NCBI GenBank assembly: GCA_964467615.1
Contig: CAYXRK010000129.1
Coordinates: forward strand, 1-13,695
DNA from: CAYXRK01 sp964467615
GTDB lineage: Bacteria > Hydrogenedentota > Hydrogenedentia > Hydrogenedentales > GCA-2746185
DNA length: 13,695 bases
Direction of reading: 5' to 3'
The translations under genes were made by a program, and so were the position numbers. Positions 1 to 6,489 of the stretch are shown here, in pieces (the stretch's first letter is position 1; every line of letters begins with the position of its first letter). The notes beneath the pieces were generated by a model. It saw only the letters and a list, made by a program, of their open reading frames with translations. It was not told the origin of the DNA and ran no database searches.

Positions 1-534
1 GAAGAGGGAGATGCCTGCGGCGTCTTTCGCGGCGACGACAAAGAGATCGGCGGCAACGGCATCCGGCACGAGACTCTTCACGCCGTTGAGCGTGTATCCG
101 TTCGCAGACTTCGTGGCCGCGCACTTGGTCGCTTGCGCCGAAATTTCGCCGGTGGCCTCGACGAACGCGATGGTCGCCTTGATTTCGCCGGACGCGATCT
201 TCTCGAGCCACCTCGATTTTGCGGCGTCCGTGCCTCCGAGCGCGATCGCGTGCGCGGCCAACACTGTCGAGAGGAACGGTCCGGGGAACAACGCGCGCCC
301 AAGTTCCTCGGCTACGACAGCGAGTTCCTGGACGCCGAGCCCGAGGCCGCCGTGTTGCTCTGGGACCATCAGGCCGAGCCAGCCTTGCTCGGCGACTTTG
401 GCCCAGAGTTCGGGCGTAACGCCTTTGGGGTTGTCGGCAAGCGCGCGGACTTTTTCGGTGGTGACTTCGCTGTCGCAAAACTTGCGGACGCTGTCTTGCA
501 GCATTTTCTGTTCTTCGGTCAGTTGGACGTTCAT
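1..534 (-). CDS. Acyl-CoA dehydrogenase, N-terminal 178 residues (3' end outside window)
   Basis: This frame is open from an ATG at 534 to the window edge, so the C-terminal catalytic half is not visible. The start (MNVQLTEEQKMLQDSVRKF) is the usual N-terminal helical domain of acyl-CoA dehydrogenases. The motifs GWLGLMVPEQHGGLGLG (about residues 53-69) and EELGRALFPGPFLST (about 78-92) are typical of the family, and the beta domain begins near residue 120 (KATIAFVEATGE). The family oxidises acyl-CoA thioesters at C2-C3 with FAD, passing electrons to ETF. A GGAGA lies about 6 bases before the ATG. It follows the stop of the neighbouring acyl-CoA dehydrogenase gene by 28 bases on the same strand, so the two are almost certainly one operon. 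Its sequence style (ELGRALFPGP) resembles the partner subunits of heteromeric dehydrogenases for bulky acyl-CoAs; that is an inference. Family is sure, substrate unknown. Confidence 0.93.
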   Translation of the reverse strand, partial: MNVQLTEEQKMLQDSVRKFCDSEVTTEKVRALADNPKGVTPELWAKVAEQGWLGLMVPEQHGGLGLGVQELAVVAEELGRALFPGPFLSTVLAAHAIALGGTDAAKSRWLEKIASGEIKATIAFVEATGEISAQATKCAATKSANGYTLNGVKSLVPDAVAADLFVVAAKDAAGISLF

Positions 535-562
535 GGTTGTCTCCGGTTCGTGGTGGCGCGAC

Positions 563-1756
563 CTAGCGCGGTAGGCCGAGTACGCGTTCGGCGGTGATGT
601 TCTTGAGGATTTCGGTCGTGCCGCCTTCGATGGAGTTGGCGCGGGCGCGGAGGAAATGGCGCGTCCAGATTCCGATGTCGTCGTTGTGCGCGTCGCTGTT
701 GGGCAATACCTCGGCGAAGGGGCCGAGGATGTCCACTGCGAGTTCGGTGAGGTCCTTGTTCGCTTCGGCCCAGAGCAGCTTGAAGATCGAGCCGATGGGG
801 CCGGGGTCGCGCGTTGCGTCCATCGTGGCGCGCATGCGCAGGTTGTTAAGGCGTTGCGTCTCGACTTTGCAGTGGAACTTCGCGAGTTTCTGGCGGACGA
901 TGGGGTCTTCGCAGAGCGGCCCGCCGTTGCGCTGAATGCGTTTGGTGAGCGCGACGACATCGTGCAACGTCTTCTTGATGCGGCCATAGAGCGACCCGGC
1001 GATGTTCACGCGCTCGTGCATGAGCGTCGTAATCGCGACCATCCAACCGTGGCCTTCGCTGCCGAGCACGTTTTCCTTCGGCACCTTGACCTCGTTGAAG
1101 AACACTTCGTTGAATTCGGCGTCGCCGGTGATTTGTCGCAGCGGCCGAATCTCGACGCCGGGCGCATGCATGTCGACGATCATGTACGTCATGCCTTGGT
1201 GCTTCGAGCCGGTCGAGTCCGAGCGCGTGACGAGGATGCAGTAGTCAGCCAAATGCGCGACGGAGGTCCAAATCTTTTGGCCGTTGACGATGTAGTGATC
1301 GCCATCCATGACGGACGAGGTCTTCAGGTTGGCGAGGTCGCTTCCCGCGTTCGGCTCTGAGAAACCCTGGCACCAAATCTCTTCGCCGGAGAGGATGTTC
1401 TTGAGGTAGCGCTGTTTCTGGTCGGGCGTGCCGTGCGCCATGATGGTCGGGCCGGCCATACCCACGCCGATGCCGTTGAACGAGGGCGGCGTGACGTACT
1501 TCGAGATTTCCTCGAGCCAGATGAAGCCCTCGATGGGCGACGCCGAGCGGCCGCCGTATTCCTTCGGCCAGTCGATCCCGACCCAACCGCCGCCCTGGAG
1601 TTTTTTCATCCAGTCGAAGCACGTCTTGCGGTAAGCGTCTTCGTCGTTGGGTGCTGGCCAGGACTCGGAGCCGAAATCGCCGGGCACATTTTTCTTGATC
1701 CAAGCGCGGACTTCTTCGCGAAATCCGAGTTCGGCGGTGCTGTAACTGAAATCCAT
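563..1756 (-). CDS. Acyl-CoA dehydrogenase, full length (397 aa)
   Basis: This is a full-length acyl-CoA dehydrogenase; family members are usually 380-400 residues. The N-terminal helical domain runs to about residue 120. The FAD and substrate-binding stretch WCQGFSEPNAGSDLANLKT lies at about 128-146 and KIWTS at 161-165. The C-terminal helical domain ends with SIEGGTTEIL, in which Glu377 sits where the medium-chain dehydrogenase has its catalytic base. The enzyme should perform the FAD-dependent alpha,beta-dehydrogenation step of a beta-oxidation-like pathway in the cytoplasm. The ATG at 1756 is preceded by AGGAGA at a normal distance. The next gene downstream (1-534) is a second, different acyl-CoA dehydrogenase 28 bases away. 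Such side-by-side pairs can form alpha2-beta2 enzymes acting on steroid side chains or rings in actinobacteria. Whether these two do so is an inference. The substrate cannot be read from the sequence. Confidence 0.96.
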   Translation of the reverse strand: MDFSYSTAELGFREEVRAWIKKNVPGDFGSESWPAPNDEDAYRKTCFDWMKKLQGGGWVGIDWPKEYGGRSASPIEGFIWLEEISKYVTPPSFNGIGVGMAGPTIMAHGTPDQKQRYLKNILSGEEIWCQGFSEPNAGSDLANLKTSSVMDGDHYIVNGQKIWTSVAHLADYCILVTRSDSTGSKHQGMTYMIVDMHAPGVEIRPLRQITGDAEFNEVFFNEVKVPKENVLGSEGHGWMVAITTLMHERVNIAGSLYGRIKKTLHDVVALTKRIQRNGGPLCEDPIVRQKLAKFHCKVETQRLNNLRMRATMDATRDPGPIGSIFKLLWAEANKDLTELAVDILGPFAEVLPNSDAHNDDIGIWTRHFLRARANSIEGGTTEILKNITAERVLGLPR

Positions 1757-1859
1757 GAGGGTCTCTCCTGAAAAAGCGGTGTTAGACGAGACATCGTACC
1801 GAAACGCGGGGCGGCGTGTCCAATCTGTTTACATGCGAACTATTGGCGCTGGGAGGGCG

Positions 1860-2237
1860 CTACGCGCGGCCCGCTTTTTCGGCGAGGTATGCCGCGAGGA
1901 CCTCGCGTACTTCGTCGTCCGTGTGGATCTTGTGGAAGATGCCATCGGCGCCTACTAGCTCGACGCGGCGAGTATCGATGTCTCCGCCGGAAACGATGAG
2001 GATCGGGAGTTCTTTGGGTATTTCGGGGTCCTGCCGAATCATCTCGCAGGCTTCGAAACCGCTGAAGACCGGGATGGCCGCTTCGAGGAAAACCATGTCT
2101 GGACTTTGTGCGAGGGCGATCTCGTAGGCCTCGAGTCCGGTCGAGGCCCACAAAACGGTGTGGCCCTGGCCCTCAATCTCGGCCTGAAGCATATCGAGGA
2201 ACTGGAAATCCTGTCCCGCGAGCAATACATTCGCCAC
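1860..2237 (-). CDS. Single-domain response regulator with a degenerate phosphorylation site
   Basis: With a GTG start at 2237 this is a 125-residue stand-alone receiver (CheY-like) domain. It begins MANVLLAGQDF, the usual beta1 strand of such domains, and a GGGGGAG lies 10 bases upstream. An upstream in-frame GTG at 2285 would add 16 residues but has no well-spaced Shine-Dalgarno. The fold signature is clear: PDMVFLEAAIPVFSGFE (46-62) corresponds to the phospho-acceptor loop, Ser83 to the conserved Thr/Ser, and Lys103 to the conserved Lys. The key acidic residues are altered. The acid pocket after beta1 is Gly8-Gln9 instead of Asp-Asp, and the acceptor Asp is Glu52. The protein should therefore not be phosphorylated in the normal way and may act as a constitutive or protein-protein signalling module. 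No output domain or kinase gene is adjacent. It diverges from the secreted-protein gene at 2359. Confidence 0.85.
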   Translation of the reverse strand: MANVLLAGQDFQFLDMLQAEIEGQGHTVLWASTGLEAYEIALAQSPDMVFLEAAIPVFSGFEACEMIRQDPEIPKELPILIVSGGDIDTRRVELVGADGIFHKIHTDDEVREVLAAYLAEKAGRA

Positions 2238-2264
2238 GATAATCGCGCTCCCCCTGGGTGCTTC

Positions 2265-2294
2265 TTGACTTGGCCGGAAATCCACCCCTACACT
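2265..2294 (+). promoter_or_regulatory. Candidate sigma70-type promoter for the secreted protein gene
   Basis: TTGACT (2265-2270) and TACACT (2289-2294) are separated by 18 bases, about 65 bases before the ATG at 2359. The -35 box matches the consensus at five of six positions and the -10 box at four. It overlaps the start region of the divergent receiver gene, so both may be co-regulated. Judged by eye only. Confidence 0.4.
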
Positions 2295-2358
2295 TCACCA
2301 TCTCTACGTACGGTAATGCGAATGTACCCGCGATTCAAGCGGGCGCTATGAGGGATGT

Positions 2359-3111
2359 ATGCGGCGACAAATGATACTCGCGATCCTGGCGTCCCTGGCG
2401 TTGAGCGGCCATGTGTTGGCGCAAGAGCCGATCGAGAACAAAGCGGGCGATAGAAGGCCGCAATCGAAGCAATCGGATGAGAAGGCGGCTGATGACGAGG
2501 CGGCGGCCGCTCCCGAGGAGAAGGCGCCGGTCGTATTGGACGGCGACAAGCTCCACATGAAGGATGGCACGATTCTAGGGGGCGGGCAGATCGTGAAAAA
2601 GTCGCCGCGCGGCTATGAGTTCGCGTTCATCGAGGGGGTGGATCCGATTGTGATTCCCTTGCGGCAGGTGGACCACGTGGAGTACGACGAGATCGATCCT
2701 GCCGAGGAACGAAGGCGGAAGGCGATGGCGTCGGTCCCGGATCCGCACCATGTGATCCCGATGGAAAACTTGTCGGCGGAGTTCGCGCAAAGTCTGGCGA
2801 AACAAATTCCTGAAGACGCCCTCTCGGCGACCAATGTCGACTTTGTACCCGTGTTGCTCGGCCTGGCGGAGAGGCTGGGGGTACCGCTTGTCGTCGAGGA
2901 CTCCGTTCGCGCAATGCCCCCGGCAGACCGGAAGTGGAGCTACTCCGTTCCGCCGCAGACGACTTTCAGCTCGCTGCTCGGGCACGCGTTCGTACCGAAG
3001 ATGCCGATGATCGACGTGCAGTATAAAGTGGACAAGGTCGTCATCGCGGTGAAGGCCGCGCCGACACAAAGCGGGGCGGCTGAACCGAGACCGGACAGCG
3101 GCGCTCCCTGA
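2359..3111 (+). CDS. Secreted protein with acidic linker and STN-like C-terminal domain (unknown function)
   Basis: The ATG at 2359 is preceded by GAGGG at 5 bases. Residues 1-21 form a signal peptide ending VLA before Gln22, so the protein is probably exported. An Ala/Glu/Lys-rich low-complexity linker (about 25-57) follows. Residues 58-112 contain KLHMKDGTILGGGQIVKK and then IVIPLRQVDHVEYDE, a small beta-rich segment like those in other secreted proteins that begin with a KDG...G...I pattern. Residues about 150-232 (SATNVDFVPVLLGLAERLG, then VPLVVEDSVRAMPP, then DVQYKVDKVVIAVK) have the beta-alpha-beta pattern of STN domains found at the N-terminus of secretins and TonB-dependent transducers. 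No secretin channel follows. Function is unknown; an envelope role or binding partner is an inference. It converges on the zinc-ribbon gene with 27 bases between the stops. Confidence 0.85.
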   Translation: MRRQMILAILASLALSGHVLAQEPIENKAGDRRPQSKQSDEKAADDEAAAAPEEKAPVVLDGDKLHMKDGTILGGGQIVKKSPRGYEFAFIEGVDPIVIPLRQVDHVEYDEIDPAEERRRKAMASVPDPHHVIPMENLSAEFAQSLAKQIPEDALSATNVDFVPVLLGLAERLGVPLVVEDSVRAMPPADRKWSYSVPPQTTFSSLLGHAFVPKMPMIDVQYKVDKVVIAVKAAPTQSGAAEPRPDSGAP

Positions 3112-3138
3112 AATCGCGCGACGTCAGAATCTCAGTCG

Positions 3139-3543
3139 CTAATCATCCTCGTCATCGTCGGCGTCTGAAGCAGCAACCGGCCCAACAGCATCATCGCCGG
3201 TGCCGGGAACAACAGCAACGGTATCGAAATCCGCTTCTGGGACTTCGCGATCCGCGAGTGCTAGGTCCGGCTCTTCACCAGATTCCGCTGGCGCGATTTC
3301 GTCGAGGTCCGGTGCGGGGGGATCGTCATCGTACGAGGGTACGGGAGGCGGCGGTGGCGGCGCGACCTTCTTCTTGCGCTTCAGCGTCGGTTTGGGGGAC
3401 GGAGCGGAATCAAAATTCTTTCCAACTTGAATCAGATCCTTTCCGCAGTCGGGGCACTTAAACTTGATCTTCTCTGCGCCCCAGTCGACCCATCTGCGGC
3501 CAGAATCCGGCGTACAGGCAGGGCAGTGGTACTTTACGGCCAT
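3139..3543 (-). CDS. Small zinc-ribbon protein with proline-rich and acidic tail
   Basis: The 134-residue product begins MAVKYHCPAC at an ATG at 3543, with AAGGA 10 bases upstream. The frame is open further upstream, but that part holds the promoter and shows no domain. Two CPxC knuckles (Cys7/Cys10 and Cys30/Cys33) form a four-cysteine zinc ribbon within the first 40 residues. A basic patch follows (KPTLKRKKK, about 52-60), then a run of six prolines, and then a long Asp/Glu-rich, probably disordered tail ending DADDDEDD. A ribbon-basic-acidic layout could suit nucleic-acid or protein binding, but I do not recognise the family and assign no function. It has its own promoter and a palindrome between promoter and start. 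Confidence 0.8.
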   Translation of the reverse strand: MAVKYHCPACTPDSGRRWVDWGAEKIKFKCPDCGKDLIQVGKNFDSAPSPKPTLKRKKKVAPPPPPPVPSYDDDPPAPDLDEIAPAESGEEPDLALADREVPEADFDTVAVVPGTGDDAVGPVAASDADDDEDD

Positions 3544-3576
3544 GAAATAGTCATCCTTGTTAGCATCACGGGAAGT

Positions 3577-3591
3577 GCGACGAGTCGTCGC
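3577..3591. repeat. Perfect 15-bp palindrome in the leader of the zinc-ribbon gene
   Basis: Seven-base arms GCGACGA and TCGTCGC flank a single G. It lies just downstream of the predicted transcription start and 33 bases before the ATG of the zinc-ribbon gene. It could be an operator for a dimeric regulator or a leader hairpin. Confidence 0.55.
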
Positions 3592-3603
3592 GAAAGCGGC
3601 GGG

Positions 3604-3632
3604 ATTATAGCCAATCGAACTGCATACCACAA
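3604..3632 (-). promoter_or_regulatory. Sigma70-type promoter for the zinc-ribbon gene
   Basis: On the minus strand TTGTGG (3632-3627) and a perfect TATAAT (3609-3604) are 17 bases apart. Transcription would begin near 3597, giving a leader of about 54 bases before the ATG at 3543. Confidence 0.55.
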
Positions 3633-3685
3633 AAGGAGGAATCGCAAGCCGGACGACGAAGCGCCGAGTGCCGCTCAAGCGAAAG

Positions 3686-4045
3686 TCAGCAGGCGCGAGG
3701 TGAGCGTCGTTTCGCACGTAGCGTGGCGGCGACGGCGGCCAGGCTGAGTATCCAAAGCAGCGGCATACCGACGAGGAGGGTGTCTGCGTGACGCGAAGCG
3801 AACGCGAGCGCCGTTCGCAGCCCAGGTGCGCCCGCAATGACATAGGAGCGTAGCGCTAGATACCAACCGAGACAGAGCAACATTAACGCGGCGCCGATGC
3901 TCGCGCTGGTAAACAGGTCTTCCTTTCGGCGAGCGGCGACCGCAGCGACTCGCGCCATGATTCCCCGGTGCAGACCCAATGGCGCGGGCCGACGTGTAAG
4001 GGCCGCTATTTCCTCGTTGTTATGTTCCGATTCAGACGGCTTCAA
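3686..4045 (-). CDS. Small two-helix membrane protein overlapping the sigma factor gene
   Basis: The 119-residue frame starts with TTG at 4045, inside the last codons of the sigma factor gene (14-base overlap). A GGAGG lies 9 bases upstream of the TTG, which supports this start and suggests translational coupling. Residues 1-45 are polar and cytoplasmic-looking with several arginines. Two hydrophobic segments follow at about 47-70 (centred on ALMLLCLGWYLALRS) and 89-108 (LLVGMPLLWILSLAAVAA), then a basic C-terminus. ECF sigma genes are often followed by their membrane anti-sigma factor, so it is a candidate regulator of that sigma factor. It lacks the HxxxCxxC motif of zinc anti-sigma factors. 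An ATG at residue 30 is an alternative start. Family not recognised. Confidence 0.72.
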   Translation of the reverse strand: MKPSESEHNNEEIAALTRRPAPLGLHRGIMARVAAVAARRKEDLFTSASIGAALMLLCLGWYLALRSYVIAGAPGLRTALAFASRHADTLLVGMPLLWILSLAAVAATLRAKRRSPRAC

Positions 4046-4637
4046 CGGCGGCGGCCTCCGATTCGACCAATTCGCGCAACTCCTTACGGGCGCGGAACAT
4101 CCAGGTTTTCAATGTGCCCATCGGGACCTCGAGTGCCTTGGCAATTTCTTCGTAGGGCTTCTCTTGAAGATAATACTGTGTGATGATCTCCCGGTATTTC
4201 GCCGGCAGACGGTGTACGCATTTGCGAATTAGCGCCGCCCGGTCATGCTGCTCAATAGAGTCATCAACACTTTGACTCTCGTGGCGGGCCTCAAGTTCCG
4301 TTTCGTTGCGTTTTTTTCTGCGGCCGATCTCGGTCAGGCATACGCTGGCCGTGACCCTGTACATCCAGGTCGAGAAGCTGCAATCGCCGCGAAAACCGTT
4401 GAGGAGCCTGTAGCCCTTCACGAACGCCTCCTGGGCCATGTCCTCGGCGAGCGTTACATCGTGCATGTATCGATAGGCCAAGTTGAAGACAATTTGTTGG
4501 TGTCGCCGCACAAGTTCCGAGAAGGCCTCGGTCTGCCCCGCTCTCGTGCGTTCGATCAGCTCGTGGTCCGAGATTTCGGTCAATGCCAGGCAGCGGTTGC
4601 TGACCCCGGATGTGTAGTAACGAACAGCGACGGCCAT
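4032..4637 (-). CDS. ECF-family RNA polymerase sigma factor (RpoE-like)
   Basis: The 201-residue protein has the two domains of an extracytoplasmic-function sigma factor. Region 2 covers about residues 34-104, with AEDMAQEAFVKGYRLL (the -10 recognition helices) and GDCSFSTWMYRV. Region 4 covers about 143-192, with LPAKYREIITQYYLQ and the helix-turn-helix YEEIAKALEVPMGTLKTWMFRARKEL split across it. Regions 1.1 and 3 are absent, as expected. The ATG at 4637 has AAGGAG 6 bases upstream. A GAACTT resembling ECF -35 boxes occurs upstream on the same strand (rc of about 4694-4700), but no convincing -10 accompanies it, so self-activation is only a possibility. The overlapping downstream membrane protein is a candidate partner. 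Target genes are unknown. Confidence 0.95.
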   Translation of the reverse strand: MAVAVRYYTSGVSNRCLALTEISDHELIERTRAGQTEAFSELVRRHQQIVFNLAYRYMHDVTLAEDMAQEAFVKGYRLLNGFRGDCSFSTWMYRVTASVCLTEIGRRKKRNETELEARHESQSVDDSIEQHDRAALIRKCVHRLPAKYREIITQYYLQEKPYEEIAKALEVPMGTLKTWMFRARKELRELVESEAAAVEAV

Positions 4638-4893
4638 TTCGGGCTCCTTCGATTGAGTTCATCTTCCTCCTTGGTAAAGGCATGTGACGTGCCAAGTTCT
4701 CAACGAGCAGGAAAGAAGACAGCTAGATCGCGATAACCTATTGATACGCAATAAGTTATCGCCTTCATCCCAAAATTTTCCTTGGGCGGCGCTGGTCACG
4801 TCGAGGAGGAGGAGATGGTTACAATCACACTGCTTAGGAGTGCAAAAGCTCAAGATGTGGCGAGATTGACCCCGGCAACGCCTGAAGTTCTAA
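4638..4893. other. Intergenic region between sigma factor and sugar kinase
   Basis: This is a 256-base gap that is AT-richer than its surroundings around 4735-4780. It holds the palindrome at 4730-4762 and a purine-rich stretch near 4802-4816. A 51-codon frame from an ATG at 4815 overlaps the end of the kinase gene and shows no domain, so I do not call it a gene. No kinase terminator was seen. Confidence 0.5.
4730..4762. repeat. 33-bp imperfect palindrome upstream of the sigma factor gene
   Basis: Arms of 14 bases (GCGATAACCTATTG and CAATAAGTTATCGC) match at 13 positions around a five-base centre, ATACG. It lies about 93 bases before the sigma ATG. There is no T-run after it on either strand, so it looks more like a dimeric regulator site than a terminator. 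Confidence 0.6.
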
Positions 4894-5826
4894 CTACGGC
4901 AGACCAGCTAATTGACGAGCTCGTGCGAGCGTCACGCCTGCTTCAGCACCGCCATGCGCCTGTACCGTGAGTCCCCCTACCGCGTTCGCCAAGGCCGCTG
5001 AATCCCGCAGAGACCATCCCTTCACATAGGCGTACAGGAACCCACCGCAGGCCGCGTCCCCCGCGCCCGTGGTGTCCAGTACATTGACCCTGTGCGCGGG
5101 AATTCGGTGTCGCTCGGCCCGATCGGCTGCAAGAACGCCCTCTTCACCAAGTTTTACCAACACCGTCTCCGCGCCATGACCAAGGTAGAAATCCGCGATC
5201 TCGTCGTCGGTCTGACGGCCGGTATAGTGCCGCGCCTCTTCAACGCTGGACATCATGATTGTTGTGTGAGGCAACGCGTGTTCGATGTGCGGATACCAAA
5301 CTCCGGCGCCATCGAAGCAGGTGTCAATCGATGTAGCGATACCCTGGGCTCGCACTCGCTCGAAGAGCTCGCCAATCGGTCCGCCCTGGAGGCCCGGTGT
5401 AATCGCGGGACCACCCCAGTGGAAAATCTTCGTCCCTCGCAGAAGACCCAGGTCTACGTCGGCCGGTGTAACGTTCTTGGTCGCGCCGACGCGGTGCATG
5501 AACGATCGCTCGCCACTCTTGTCGATCGTAACGATGGTGGCGGACGTGCCTTCGGTCTCGTCCCATCGAACCATCGGTGTTTCAACGTTGTGCCGCCTGA
5601 GCTCATCGTTCAGAAAATTCCCGAAAAGATCGTTGCCGAGGCGTCCGATAAATGCCGTCCTCGCGCCGAGTTGGCTGGCGACACTCGCGGTCACGCTGGC
5701 GAGGCCTCCCATCCGCGCGTCGATATTCGGGACCAACGCCAACTCTCCGGGCCGCGGCCAACGTTCAATCGGATAGACCATGACATCGGCGCAGACGACG
5801 CCGATGGTTACGATGTCGAACGGCAA
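4894..5826 (-). CDS. PfkB-family sugar kinase (substrate unknown)
   Basis: This 310-residue protein is a PfkB/ribokinase-type carbohydrate kinase, within the family's usual 300-330. The N-terminal signature GGLASVTASVASQLGARTAF and GRLGNDLFG (about 41-69) corresponds to the sugar-binding motif. The C-terminal signature DTTGAGDAACGGFLYAY (251-267) carries the anion hole and catalytic base Asp257. It should phosphorylate a sugar or nucleoside with ATP in the cytoplasm. The start is a TTG at 5826 with AGGAGG at an 8-base distance. An ATG at 5833 is nearer the Shine-Dalgarno but out of frame. The specificity loop is not diagnostic. It is separated by 284 bases from the small membrane protein upstream on the same strand. 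Confidence 0.93.
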   Translation of the reverse strand: MPFDIVTIGVVCADVMVYPIERWPRPGELALVPNIDARMGGLASVTASVASQLGARTAFIGRLGNDLFGNFLNDELRRHNVETPMVRWDETEGTSATIVTIDKSGERSFMHRVGATKNVTPADVDLGLLRGTKIFHWGGPAITPGLQGGPIGELFERVRAQGIATSIDTCFDGAGVWYPHIEHALPHTTIMMSSVEEARHYTGRQTDDEIADFYLGHGAETVLVKLGEEGVLAADRAERHRIPAHRVNVLDTTGAGDAACGGFLYAYVKGWSLRDSAALANAVGGLTVQAHGGAEAGVTLARARQLAGLP

Positions 5827-5834
5827 GGGTCATT

Positions 5835-5840
5835 CCTCCT
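5835..5840 (-). promoter_or_regulatory. Ribosome binding site AGGAGG fixing the TTG start of the kinase
   Basis: A full AGGAGG is followed by eight bases and then TTG. The ATG that begins 1 base after the site is out of frame with the kinase, so the TTG is the start. Confidence 0.7.
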
Positions 5841-6019
5841 TCTCGACTTATGCACTCGCGATGACAACGCGGCTGCGGTACCTTCGAGCAGCGCGTCAGG
5901 ATTGGCAGCTCGCGCGGTACTGGCGAGTCCGGGCGCTACGTGTTCGCGGTGCGATATCGACTCGGGGCGTAACGTGCGAACTCCACACTCGCATAGTACG
6001 GATTCCGAGGAAGGGCGGC

Positions 6020-6048
6020 AATCGGCCCGGCCCGCCGATTCGCTTTTT
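6020..6048 (+). terminator. Weak terminator-like hairpin with short T-run
   Basis: Seven-base arms AATCGGC (6020-6026) and GCCGATT (6034-6040) are followed three bases later by five T (6044-6048). The T-run is on the plus strand, where no gene precedes it, so its role is doubtful. Confidence 0.2.
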
Positions 6049-6110
6049 CCTTTGGGCGGGCGACGGCTTCGGCGGGATCGGCGCAGGATCGAGACTGCCC
6101 TAACTGGGCG

Positions 6111-6410
6111 CTACGGCGCGGACGGCGTCACTATCGGAGGGCCAACAGCCCCGGTCAGATAGGCGAACAGAAAGGGCAAGAGAAGCAGGATCCAGCCAAA
6201 AATTCGGACAATCGATCCCTGCGAAATGTCCCGAATGGGGACCGCGCTGATGAGCCCGGTCATTCCTCCCATCGCCTGACTAAACCAGATGCAGATCAAT
6301 GGAAGCAGCGAGTAGACTCCCAAGATAATCGCTGTCGTCTGCGTGCCGTTCTTGTACGCGGTCCCAACGAGCATCACTGCGAAGAAAAGCGATATTAGTT
6401 TACTAAACAT
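6111..6410 (-). CDS. Small membrane protein, unknown function
   Basis: With an ATG at 6410 the product has 99 residues and begins MFSKLISLFFAVMLVGTAY. An in-frame TTG at 6458 would add 16 polar residues without a clear ribosome site, so the ATG is preferred, although its own Shine-Dalgarno (GGAT) is weak. Hydrophobic segments lie at about 3-19, 26-45 and 68-88, so it is likely an inner-membrane protein with three helices. The loop MGGMTGLISAVPIRDISQGS lies between the second and third. No family is recognised. It diverges from the Gfo/Idh/MocA gene and precedes the kinase on the minus strand at some distance. Confidence 0.7.
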   Translation of the reverse strand: MFSKLISLFFAVMLVGTAYKNGTQTTAIILGVYSLLPLICIWFSQAMGGMTGLISAVPIRDISQGSIVRIFGWILLLLPFLFAYLTGAVGPPIVTPSAP

Positions 6411-6489
6411 CGTGATCCAATTCCGGTCGGCAGCAAGCAACTTGGAACCATAAACCAATTCGCCCGCCGATGCAACGGGTCGAACCAGG

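Larger units (their letters stand above)
5827..6110. other. Intergenic region, no gene seen
   Basis: This 284-base stretch is GC-rich and has no frame with recognisable protein character. It holds the kinase ribosome binding site at its left end and one weak terminator-like hairpin at 6020-6048. Confidence 0.5.

Noticed and set aside
11..574. Long plus-strand frame over the first acyl-CoA dehydrogenase gene
   Set aside because: It is antisense to a clear acyl-CoA dehydrogenase; low-complexity Ser/Pro/Ala composition and no domain.
1757..1859. Possible minus-strand promoter (TTGGAC and TACGAT) before the acyl-CoA dehydrogenase operon
   Set aside because: The spacing is 19 bases and the -10 box is poor; not supported well enough to list.
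3301..3365. GC-rich repeat-like tract
   Set aside because: It is the coding sequence of the proline run in the zinc-ribbon protein, not an independent repeat or CRISPR.
4291..4662. Second start with AAGGAGG ahead of the sigma factor gene, in another frame
   Set aside because: The site is only 3 bases from its ATG and the frame runs out of register through the sigma gene without any domain.
4815..4970. 51-codon plus-strand frame with purine-rich sequence before its ATG
   Set aside because: The Shine-Dalgarno-like sequence is too close to the ATG, the frame overlaps the end of the kinase gene and no domain is visible.
5866..6103. Plus-strand frame in the intergenic region before the kinase
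   Set aside because: Arg-rich, no ribosome site and no domain; continues from antisense of the kinase.
5092..6162. 356-codon plus-strand frame
   Set aside because: It lies mostly antisense to the PfkB kinase and has no recognisable domain; long open antisense frames are common in GC-rich DNA.
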